A DNA stretch of 64,000 nt from Symbiodinium natans (taxonomy: Eukaryota; Sar; Dinophyceae; Suessiales; Symbiodiniaceae). The translations under genes were made by a program, and so were the position numbers. Of this stretch, positions 1 to 11,300 are shown piece by piece; positions within the stretch are counted from its first letter, which is position 1, and every line of letters starts with the position of its first letter. The DNA lies in contig CAJNDS010002113.1 of assembly GCA_905221605.1 (NCBI GenBank), forward strand, positions 895,001 to 959,000. Reading direction: 5' to 3'. Under the pieces are notes generated by a model. It had not been told where the DNA came from and made no database searches. It was given only the letters and a program-made list of their open reading frames with translations.

Positions 1-1919
1 GTTTAGGGTTTAGGGTTTAGGGTCATCTGCCAGCCCCGCAACGAAATGCTGAAGCACCAAACCCTAAACCCTAAACCCTGATCCCTGAACCCTAAACCCT
101 GATCCCTGAACCCTAAACCCTAAACGCTAAACCCTAAACACTAGGCTCCCACTTCCTCCACGGCCATTCTCTCTTCTGTGAGGGAGGGCTCTCGGGGGTG
201 TAGCGTTTAGGGCTTATAGGGTTGTGCTTTGGGACCATTGTTAATTTTCAGTTGTTTCCTTATGAGGGAACCTATTCATAAACAATTTTCAAAAGTTTTA
301 AAGCACGACTCACTTATAGGTTTCAGGGTTTCGGGCTTATAAGTACTTGTAAGAGATTATGGGGTCTAGGGTTTCGGGCTTAGGGTTGGGGGTTGAGGGG
401 TTTAGAGCTGGGGTTCAAGGGTTGTTAGAACTCAGGGTTTAGGGTTTAGGATCAAGCAAAACTGCTCCGGTGTGCATTCGGGAGAAAATCGTTTTACTGG
501 TGAAAGTCCTGCAGATCATGCGTAGGTTTGTTGTGATAGCCTCCCCCTAACCCTAAACCCTAAACCCTAAAACCTAAACCCTAAACCCTAAACCCTAAAC
601 CCCCCTGTTTCCAAGCATTTGAGTTCACACTTTACGGTGGAATCAAGTTCACTTCCCAGCCCCTCAATGCTAAAACTTTCGGTACCCAAAACCCTAAAGG
701 CCTAATCTCAAAACCCTAAATCGCCTGAAATCCCCAACCCTAAATCCTAAACCTATCGGCCTTCATTGTGCCAGGAAAATCAGCCGAGACGCAATTCTGG
801 AACGAAGCTGTGACGTGCCCGGTGGTGGAGGGAAGCAGGGCTGCTGTTTAGGGTTTAGGTGAGGGTTGAGGGTTTAGGGTTTGGTGTTTAGGGTTTAGGG
901 TTTAGGGCTGAGGGTTTAGGGTTTAGGGTTTAAGGGCTTTGCAGCCTACACCTTTGCAGGGTTCGGGATTGCACCTTCACACAGGACGGACTTCGAACTT
1001 TTTCCTTTCTCTGTTCACGGTTCCGTATGTTTAGGGTTTAGGGTTTAGGGTGGAGTATTAGAGCACCCTAAACCCTAAGCCCTAAGGCCTAGACGCTGTC
1101 TCTAGAGTGTCCTGGGGTTCTGCGAAGGTGTACACAGCGCCCTTGTAACAACCTCCAAACCCTAGGATTGTTTAGGGTCTAGGGCACCTGGCAGATGAGT
1201 TCGCAGAGCGATCTGGATTGCAGCAAGGGCACTTGCACCCTAGACCTCCATCACCAAACCCTAAACCCTAAACCCTAAACCCTAAACCCTAAACCCTAAA
1301 CCCTAAACCCTAAACCCTAAACCCTAAACCCTAAACCCTAAACCCTAAACCCTAAACCCTAAACCCTAAACCCTAAACCCTAAACCCTGAACCCTGAACC
1401 CTGAACCCTGAACCCTGAACCCTGAACCCTAAACCCTAAACCCTAAACCCTAAACCTACCTGGGGGTTGTCCCGAATTATGATACTCCTAGTAGGTTAGG
1501 GTACCAGAATTTGCTCATAAATTGGACCCTCCAGGATTCAGGGTCTAGGGTTTAGGGTTGCCCCGGTTGAGTGCCGAATTGTCGAGGGTCATCCCCGTGC
1601 AGGCGGGAGCATCAGCTGCTGTTGTAGGGTTTGGGGTTGTAGGTGCCCAGTAATCGTCTACCGTGATGTCAGTACGAGCAAGTCTGGAGAGAGAGAGAGA
1701 GAGAGAGAGAGTTGCTTGCCCTTCATTCCGTTATGCTTAGACCTACTCCCTAAAATGCCCCAAAGCCCTAAAGCCTGAGGAAAGCAACCTACGCGTCTGT
1801 GATGCCCTCAAACTAAGAAGAGGGCTGAGCTTTTAGGGGCTTAGGCTTAGGGTTGAGGGGTGGAAGGTTTTTGGGGTTAAATTCAGGGCGTCTAGAAACA
1901 GTTCTCTCATTGTTTCTGC
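1..1919. repeat. Degenerate telomere-type arrays in both orientations
   Basis: Blocks of TTTAGGG (1-25, 840-930, 1030-1050) alternate with CCCTAAA blocks (60-140, 545-600, 1255-1455) and unique spacers. The longest array, 1255-1455, contains a CCCTGAA sub-block at 1387-1428. A GA dinucleotide run lies at 1688-1710. I see no convincing exon. The window begins inside an array, but the alternating orientation is unlike a chromosome end. Confidence 0.85.
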
Positions 1920-2129
1920 GTGGCTTGTGCCTGGAGGCAGCACGCTGACACGTCAGGCTCGGGACGCCTGTGCCGCAATTATTCCGAAGTTGAGCTCCAA
2001 AAAGCGCAGTCAGAGCAGACAGGTCTTTGTTGCAGAGGCAGCTCGGGGCTAAGAGCGCAGCAGCAGGTCAATATGAGCCATGCTTTCACCACGACTTTCT
2101 GACCTCATGTGGGCATGTGGTGAGACGCC
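1920..2129 (+). other. Possible 5' leader of the giant gene
   Basis: This unique, moderately GC-rich stretch has no arrays and precedes the first candidate ATG at 2130. Several frames are open but none is clearly coding. A 5' untranslated region or an additional upstream exon are both possible. Confidence 0.25.
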
Positions 2130-2319
2130 ATGATTGGCGCGCCGCCCGCACTCCCGCCGCGGCCTCCTGGCGGAGCCCCTCCTGCAGGCGTTCCCTTCCG
2201 AGCGGGGTCCGACCTCCCGCCCGCTGGGCAGCGCCGCAAGACTCCGGCGGGCGCGCCGGCGGACATCAACCATGGGCCCATGGGCAAAGATCGCCCGGAC
2301 CACCTGTGGTCGCTTAGGG
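2130..2319 (+). CDS. E1, candidate first exon, Pro/Gly/Ala- or Arg-rich
   Basis: The ATG at 2130 opens a Pro/Gly/Ala-rich frame starting MIGAPPALPPRPP that runs to a stop at 2325. A GT at 2320 (GTACTT) begins sequence related to the repeat at 36700-36770. With that donor the ATG frame ends in phase 1, whereas E2 needs phase 0. The alternative frame from 2134 is phase-compatible and has more G/C third positions, but has no ATG until 2272. Which frame is used is unresolved. Confidence 0.35.
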
Positions 2320-5300
2320 GTACTTGAAAATCATTTTCAATTTTCGGGTACTCTCTTTCCGAAGAAACAGCAAAAGCTCTAATTTTTGCTGGGTGTCCAA
2401 GTTCAGTATAGGTCGGTGCTGCACCAGCGCGAGGACTCTAAACCCTAAACCCTAAACCCTAAACCCTAAACCCTAAGCCCTAAACCCTAAACCCTAAACC
2501 CTAAACCCTAAACCCCTAAAGCGCGAGGACTCGCTGCCTCCGAACCGGCCCGGTCGGCCCAGGTCGAGGGATGACCATGTGACGGGCCGCGAGAGCCGGA
2601 GCTTACCCAGCCGGCCGGATGAACTGGAGCCTTGGTGGAGGGTTTAGGGTTTAGGGTTTAGGGTTTAGGGTTTAGGGTTTAGGGTTTAGGGTTTAGGGTT
2701 TAGGGTTTAGGGTTTAGGGTTTAGGGTTTAGGGTTTAGGGTTTAGGCCCAGGGGTACCCTTTGCCTCGTACTTTTTTTTTTTTTGGTTCTGGGCTTCCTT
2801 TGTAACATCTTATACAGCATCTGAACAAGAAAGGGTACCCTGATTATAAGATGGTTACTAAGCTACCAAGGAGCAGCTGCCGCCTCTGCAGGCACCCTTC
2901 CCCTACCAAAACCCCCTGCCACCCATTGGCTGCTTGGTAGCCCAGTGGTACCCTTTTCCTTTTTTTTTTTTTTTTCTCTGGGTTCCCTTAAACCAAAAAA
3001 AGAGGGTGCCCCTATGATAATATGGTTTCTGGTACCAAGGCTGGGGTGGGGGTGCCCTGGGTGCCGGAGTCGGAGCTCCCATCGAAGCAGACTGGCGTGC
3101 GGATCTCAAGGCTGCGAACCTGCGGCCTCGGATGAGCCTGGAGCCCGCTGGAGAGTCCCGGGAGTGGATGGAGAAACGGCTCGAAGTCGCGATCACGGAG
3201 CAGCGCTCGGAGATTTCCCGTCGCTTCGCTGGCTTTGAGCAAGCCGACAAGCATTTCAAGGACTGGGTGCAGCGGGAGCATGAGCAGCTGCACGCTCAGC
3301 TCCAGCAGGTCCGCTCTGCCGGGCACGAGAGCGGTCAGCAGCAGCAACGACTTGTTGGGGCCCTCACAGCACCTTCGTAGCTGAATGAGTACACTTTACA
3401 CGGTTTGGGATACGATAAGCCCCTATAGAACTGAAAGTGTACACTTTTTTCGGGGCTTATGAACTCTAAACCCTAAACCCTAAACCCGAAACCCCTAAAC
3501 CCTAAAGCAACTAAGGCACAGAACCAGAAGCAGGACATGCGCTTGCAGGAGCTCGAAGCGGGCTTGGCGCAAGCAGCAGCACAGGTGCAGGGCGTCATGA
3601 ATGCACCTTGGGGACAAGATGAGCCCTAGAAAGACGTATGGCCCATATACCTCAATAGGCACTGCAGTAGGTATAGGGTATCTGCGATCCCAATCTCAGG
3701 GGCTAGTTTAGTATATCCTCAACCCTACAAAAACACTCATCCCTGAACCCCTATTCTAGGGGATCCTTTTCCCTTAGGCTCAAAATAGCCCCAAAACCCT
3801 TTAGAATAAGGCCTTTGGGACCAACAATCTCAAAGTAGGAGTCCTTAGGGTTAGACCTCCGGGTTAAACAGTGGGCCATCTATAGTATACCCCAAACCCT
3901 AACAACAAAACCCTGAACCCCAGACCCTAAACCCTCTGAATCCTGAACCCGCCGAATCCTAAACCCTTATAAACCCTAAACCCTAAAGGGCTTAGAGTTT
4001 AGGGTGTAGGTAGGGTTTAGGGTCTAAGGGGGTTCAGGTTACTTAGTAACATATCCTTAGTGTAGATGTAGGGTTTAGGGTTTATTTAGGGTTTAGGATT
4101 TAGGGTAACCCAGTATAAGTGTAGTTGTGTCGACACTGCCTTATTGGAGACACAAGGATCCCCCAAAATGGTTTGGGGTTTGGGGTTTGGGGTAATGGGT
4201 TACTAAGGACCCTGAAGCCCTAAGCCCTAAGCCCTAAGCCCTAAGCCCTAAGCCCTAAGCCCTACACCCTAAGCCCTACACCCTAAACCCTAAACCCTAA
4301 ACCCTAAACCCTAAACCCTAAGCCCTAAACCCTAAACCCTAAACCCTAAACCCAATAAGGCACGAAATTTTAAACCCTAAAGTTTAAATCCTAGACCCTA
4401 GACCCTAGACCCTAGACCCTAGACCCTAGACCCTAGACCCTAGACCCTAGACCCTAGACCCTAAACCCTAAACCCTAAACCCTAAACCCTAAACCCTGAG
4501 TCTCCATTATAAGGCAGTGTCGACGGGCGTCCTCAGCGCCGCGGGCGGCAACGGGGGAGGCACCGGCGAAGCCGCCATGGGCGCCGCCGCAGTGGCGGCG
4601 TCGGCCTCCGCCAACCTGGAGGTCCCTTCATCGGGGTTTAGGCTTTACAGGGTTTTTAGGGTTTATAGGGTTTATAGGGTTTATAGGGTTTATAGGGTTT
4701 ATAGGGTTTATAGGGTTTATAGGGTTTATAGGGTTTTTAGGGGTTTTTAGGGTTTGGGGTTTAGGGTTTAGGGTTTATAGGGTTTATAGGGTTTAGGGTT
4801 TATAGGGTTTATGGGGTTTATAGGGTTTATAGGGTTTATAGGGTTTATAGGGTTTATAGGGTTTATAGGGTTTATAGGGTTTATAGGGTTTATAGGGTTT
4901 AGGGTCTATAGGGTTTCGGGTTTAGGGTAAATTGGGTTTAGGGTCTGGGGTTTGGGGTTGGGGGTTTGGGTTTGGGGGTTTATGGACGAAATTAACCCTA
5001 AAAGGGTTTATGGGTCCAGATACTGTTTCCTAAACCTATACACAACTTAAAAGCACCTTACTCTGCTACGTGGGGCTTGGTAACCCTAAACCCTAAACCC
5101 TAAACCCTAAACCCTAAACCCTAAACCCTAGACCCTAGACCCTAAACCCTAAACCCTAAACCCTAAACCCTAAACCCTAAACCCTAAACCCTAAACCCTA
5201 AACCCTAACCCTAAACCCTAAACCCTAAATCCTAAACCCTAAACCCTAAACCCTAAACCTCAAACCCTAAACCCCAAACCCCAAACCCTAAACCCTAAGC

Positions 5301-8300
5301 CCTACACCCTAAACCCCAAACCCCAAACCCCCTAAACCCTAAACCTCGGGTTACACAACCCCCCTCCCTTAAGAGCCCCCGGAGGTCCTGCGCGCGGGCC
5401 TGGAGCGCGAGGCCAACGCCCGGGTGGCCCTCGGGGTGGAGACGGCGGAGCAGCTGAAGCAGCTGAACGACATGGTGCAGGAGCCCGGAGGGTTTAGGGT
5501 TTTTAGGGGTTTTGGGGGTTTTTAGGGGTGAAAGGGGTTGTAGGGGTTTTAGGGGGTTTAGGGTTTAGGGTTTAGGGCTTAGGGTTTTTTAGGGTTTAGG
5601 GGCTGAACGACATGGTGTAGGAGCCGCGGGGGGGGGGGGGGGGGGGGGGGTTCGTGATGTCTCCCTTTTGTGGGCGCAGGAGCCCGTGATGTCTCCCTTT
5701 TGTGGGCGCAGGAGCCCTAAACCCTGAACCCTGAACCCTAAACCCTAAACACTAAACCCTAAACCCTAAATCCTAAACCCCAAACCCTAAACCCAGGAAC
5801 TGAGCAGCCGCCAGCAGCACCAGGTGGGGGGTTAAGGAGATGATGTCTTTGGGATGGGGGTTAGGGTGGGGGTTTGGTGCTTAGGGCTTAGGGTCCTTCT
5901 TTGGGAATTGGGGGTCCTTGTCAGAAGGAGTTTCGAGTGTAAAAGTTGGCCAACAGTTAGAACAGCAACCAGGTGGCCGCGGCACACCAGAAGCTGCAGC
6001 AGAACGTGGCCCAAGACGAGCAAGAAGCCATGCGCCACTTGCTAGGGTTCAGGGTTTGGGGTTTGGAGTTTGGAGTTTGGGGTTTAGGGTTTAGGGTTTA
6101 GGGTACCTCTCATCCCCCTATACAACCCTCCCAGGCATGGTAGTATAGGGAGCTAGCTCCCGAGCTTTTTGCTTGAGAGACGGTAAGGCTACGAAGCCCG
6201 CTTCTCGTCCCTGGAGCCCTCCGTGCAGCAGCTGAGGGAGGTGCTGAGACGAAACCCTAAACCCTAAGGCCCTATGGCCTAAACCCTATCGAGCTGTTCG
6301 GTATTTCTGTTACGAGAAACCTCGCAGCTTCATCACCACACAACCTGAATGAACTTAAGCCCTGAACAGCCCCAACCCTAAACCCTAAACGCAAAAAACC
6401 CTAAACCCAAAACCCCTAAAAATCCTAAAATCCCCCAAAACCCAAAAAACCCTAAAACACCCTAAACACCCTAAAACACCCTAAACACCCCAAACCCTAA
6501 ACCCTAAACCCTAAACCCTAAACCCTAAACCCTAAACCCTGTGTGGGGACGCCAGGAGCTCGAGCAGATGCGCGAGCTGATGAGCCGCAACGGGACCGAC
6601 TGCAATCGCCGCTGTGAGGAGGCGGAGGAGATGTGCCGCTGGGCCTGATCTTTTTTGGGTGCTGGGGTTTAGGGTTTAGGGTTTAGGGTTTAGGGTTTAG
6701 GGTTTAGGGTTTAGGGTTTAGGGTTTAGGGTTTAGGGTTTAGGGTTTAGGGTTTAGGGTTCCCTAAACTCTTAAACCCTCAACCCTACAGCCCTGAAACC
6801 CTCAACCCTACAGCCCCGAAACCCTAAACCTCGAAACCCCAAACCCTAAACCCTAAACCCCTAAACCCCAAACCCCCAAACCCCACAACCTCACCAGGCA
6901 GCAAGCGCCTCCGGGGCGTAAACCCTAAACCCTAAACCCTAAACACGAAACCCGAAACTCGAAACCCTAAACCCTAAACCTAAACCCTAGCCCTAAACCC
7001 TGAACCCCAGGCAACAAGCGCCTCCAGGGGGTGCAGGAGGCCGCGCTGAGCGCAGCGCGGGAGCTCTGGGAAGAGCACCAGGCCGCCTCCTGCGGGGGCT
7101 CGAAGGGCTTAGGGTTTAGGGTTTCGGGTTTAGGGTTTAGGGTTCAGGGTTCAGGGTTTTAGGGGGGGTTTAGGGTTTAGGGTCTTGCGGTTTAGGGTTG
7201 AGGGTTTAGGGTTGAGGGTTCAGGGTTGAAGGCTTGAAGGCTTGAAGGCTTGAAGGCTTGAAGGCTTGAAGGCTTGAAGGCTTGAAGGCTTGAAGGCTTG
7301 AAGGCTTGAAGGCTTGAAGGCTTGAAGGCTTGAAGGCTTGAAGGCTTGAAGGCTTGAAGGCTTGAAGGCTTGAAGGCTTGTGGGTGTAGGGTTTGTAGGG
7401 TTCTAGGGTCTACAGGGTTTAGTCGAGGGCAAGGAGCGAGGAAGGGAGGGAAAGAGGACGACGAAAAACCATTCTACGTCGCGCATGCCCGACGGGCAGT
7501 CGGACCAACTCTGATCCCCAACTCCTCTAGGGTTTAGGGTTTAGGCTTTGGGGTTTGGGGGTCTAGGGTCTGGGGTCTAGGGTTTGGGGTTTCAGTTCTT
7601 TGTGGGTTTTCATCTGGCCAACCTTTTAGGCCTAGACCCCCCCAAAACCCCCAAACATCGGCTCCCCAAGCCCGCGTCAACCCTAAGCCCCAAAGCCTAA
7701 ATCCTAAACCCTAAACCCTAAACCCTAAACCCTAAACCGTAAACCCTAAACCCTAAACCCTAAACCCTAAACCCTAAACCCTAGAGCCCTAGAGCCCTAG
7801 AGCCCTAGAGCCCTAGAGCCCTAGAGCCCTAGAGCCCTAGAGCCCTAGAGCCCTAGAGCCCTAGAGCCCTAGAGCCCTAGAGCCCTAAACCCCAAACCAT
7901 AAACCCTAAACAGCCAGGGTGTAGTGGCGGAGTGCAAAGCATCCCTTGCTGCACTGCAGCAGATCCTGGACTCCAAGGACACCGGGTGGGATTTTGGGCG
8001 TTCACTGCAGGGTTTAGGGTTTAGGGTTTAGGGTTTAGGGTTCAGGGTTTAGGGTTTAGGGTGTAGGGTTTAGGGTTTAGGGTTTAGGGTGTAGGGTTTA
8101 GGGTTTAGAGTTTAAGGTTCTCATGTTCTAGCTTCCACCAGTCGAGCTGCTTTTCAAGCGACAGGAAAACTCCCACCAGCCCAAAGAATCCTATAATTCA
8201 GGAAATATAAAGCTCGCTCAATCTATAAACCTTAAACTCCCTACCCTAGCACCCTTCCCCACGCGCCCTTCAACCTTAGCTGACAATACATAAACCTGAT

Positions 8301-11300
8301 AATCCTGACCAGGCCTTGAGCACCAAGCCCTAGGCCCTGAACCCTACACCCCGAGACCCGAGGTCCTAAACCCTAAACCCTAAACCCTAAACCCTAAACC
8401 CTAAACCCTAAACCCTAAACCCTAAACCCTAAACCCTAAACACTAAACCCTAAACCCTAATCGCCAAACCCTAGGTCCTGACAGCTTTCCCCCCCCCCCC
8501 TTCTGGGGACCCCAGGAGCCCCCTTTCCCTCCCGTGTAAATGTGTAAGAGGGCTTAAGGTTTGGGGTGTTAGGGTTTTACTGGGTAGGCGCTTGGGATAT
8601 TCGAAGTTTTCCCTCGAGGGGTAAGATCTTCATGTTTTGGGGATTCTCTCAATGTGCTTAAAGGGACCTCCTAGTTTAGGGTTCTGGCTGGAGGTCGAGC
8701 TTGAGACCTGTTGTTCATGGGGTTATGCACCTTAAACGGTAAGGTGATGTGGGGCACCTAAACCCTAAACCCTAAACCCTAAACCCTAAACCCTAAACCC
8801 TAAACCCTAAACCCTAAACCCTAAACCCTAAACCCTAAACCCTAAACCCTAAACCCTAAACCCTAAACCCTAAACCCTAAACCTCAAGCCCACCAAGTGC
8901 TGACAAGACTTCCATGAGCAGCGCAGGTCAACTTGGCCAATAAACGGGGTGGGGTTTAGGGTTTAAGGTTTCGGCCTAAGCCTTGATTGTTTCGGGTTTA
9001 GGGCTGGCCCCCTACCCCAAGACAGGAGCACGAAAACCCCCGAGCCCCAAATCCCAAACCCAAACCCTAAACCCTAAACCAAAACCCCAAGCCCTAAGCC
9101 CTAAGCCCTAAGCCCTAAGCCCTAAGCCCTAAGCCCTAAGCCCTAAGCCCTAAGCCCTAAACCCTAAACCCTAAACCCTAAACCCTAAACCCTAAACCCT
9201 AAACCCTAAACCCTAAACCCTAAACCCTAAACCCTAAACCCTAAACCCACCCAAAGTGTCCAGGACAAGATCGCCACCCAGCTTCGGTCCCTGCAGCAGC
9301 AACAGCGCGAGGAGGACAAGCAGGAGTTCTGGACGCAGCCCCTTGGGTCGGTGTCTCTGTGTGTGTACAGAAGCACGCAGACAGATATTAGTAGTTATTA
9401 ATATAAATATAAATAAATAAATAAATAAATATATATATATATATTTGTATATATATATATATATTCATGATGATATGTATACGGCTAGTCAAGGTCCAAG
9501 TTCTAGACGCTTTGGGCTTTGGCATTTGTGCTAGAGTTTTGGGGGTCCTGCGTCAAAAGCCCCCCAATCCGCCGCAAACTCTGACCAGCTCTCTGGGGTC
9601 CGATTCTACATCCCTTAATAAAGTGATTCTATGGGGAGCCGAATTCCATCTAATGTGGTTTAGGGTTTAGGGTTTAGGGTTTAGGGTTTAGGGTTTAGGG
9701 TTTAGGGTTTAGCCCAGATTCCTTACTGAGAGCCACTAGGATATCTATGGCATCCTCCAGTCCTCCACATCAACACTTGGAGGTTCGTTGGGTACTTAGA
9801 ACCTTAGGGTTTAGGGTCTAGGGTTTAGGGTTTAAATTTAGGGTTTAGGGTTTAGGGCTTCAGGACTGGGTAACCTTCAACTTTTTTGTGATGTAGAGTC
9901 CTACTATAGCTAAAAAGGTTAACCTGGTCATTGGGCTCTAAGTAACCTTAAGTAGAAGTGTGCCTATAAGCCCTCTAAGGTCCCCTAAGTAGGGTTGCAA
10001 GTAGACTTCCAATTGGGGTTAGATATAAGTACCCATGAACCTCCAAGCACCCCGCGGTTTTGTGGCCCTAAACACTAAACCCTAAAATGGCTACGGTCAA
10101 GTGATTCATGTTTCATCAGTTTTCAGTTGATCGTGTTTTGTTGAACAGACAGCTTCGTTTTGTTGCCGAAAGGGCATCAGTTTTGTGCTCTTATATGACT
10201 GGCATTGATGTGAGATCAATATACAGCGGGGTTGCTCATAAGACGGCCCCTTGCATTAACCCACCTCACGTGTGGGATCGGCATTTTGGGAGCAGAGATG
10301 AGGTCGGCGCCAAAACAGATTCTCGACACAAAGGCCAGAGTTTACGGTGAATACCGTAAGAATTGTGCTGCTTTTAGTCAGTACATCTTCACCGACGAGC
10401 GGATTGATAGAGCCGTCAATGCACTTCCGCCTTTGCATGAGCTTATGCGCAAGCATGTCACAGAGGACAAGCTTGATGAGATCATTTTCAATCTTCACGC
10501 CACTGATGCTGATAGCAATCAGGCGGTTGAAAGATGCAGAGAATATCGCGTCAAGTTGGAAGGCATCCTCAAACGACACAAAGCTCCTCGCGGAGTGATT
10601 GACGAGGGGTTCGCTCGCGGTAAATTGCATTTTTGGATTCATCATTGACCATGTTTTGCTTGGTGAGCAACCAGATTTCCCGGAACCTTCAGTTGAACAA
10701 CCCAATTCACAGAAGGTTGAAATTAGCTGTGCTGACCATGGAGCTGTATCACAGTTTTCGATCAAACACAAGTTGCGCCATGAGATCATTGATGACTTGG
10801 CTGCCATTAAAGTCGACGATCCCGTTTGCATGGAAGTCGACCAAACGGGCATGGAACTCCATGAAAGATCAAGCAGAAAGATAGCCAGCGAAGGACTTTT
10901 GAGTCCTTGGGTTGCGGTTTGACTGCAAAGGGATTTCTATGAAGGTGAAAGTGATGCTCAATGGTCGGCCGACCTACATCGAGTTGAAGTTCAAAGACTT
11001 TTACATGACGAGCGGTTGGAGGTTCACGAGCACCATTAACTTTCTTGTTGAGACGATCGTCACTCACACCTGCCTGGCTAGAAATGTGTCCACTTTCTAC
11101 AAGGTTTTGGGAGAACAGCCCAAATGGTGCATGCGTTATGGAAGACTTCACGTTCATTTCATGGGACAAAAATGTCTTCCGCATGTCAACGAGGACTGAA
11201 GGTGATGACATGTCACGTTTGATTATGACAGAACAAGATGCCGTCAAGCAACGTTACCAACAACTTGGGATGGAGACTAAGTTGAAATTTGTGAGCGATG

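Noticed and set aside
1-2520. A true chromosome end
   Set aside because: Arrays are short, degenerate, in both orientations and continue through an exon-bearing region for 59 kb, unlike a terminal telomere.
4517-4750. Open frame ending in Tyr-Arg-Val repeats
   Set aside because: Only the first part is exon E6; the tail is the TTTATAGGG satellite read through.
7225-7887. CRISPR-like repeat array
   Set aside because: Units of 8-9 bp with no spacers are simple satellites.
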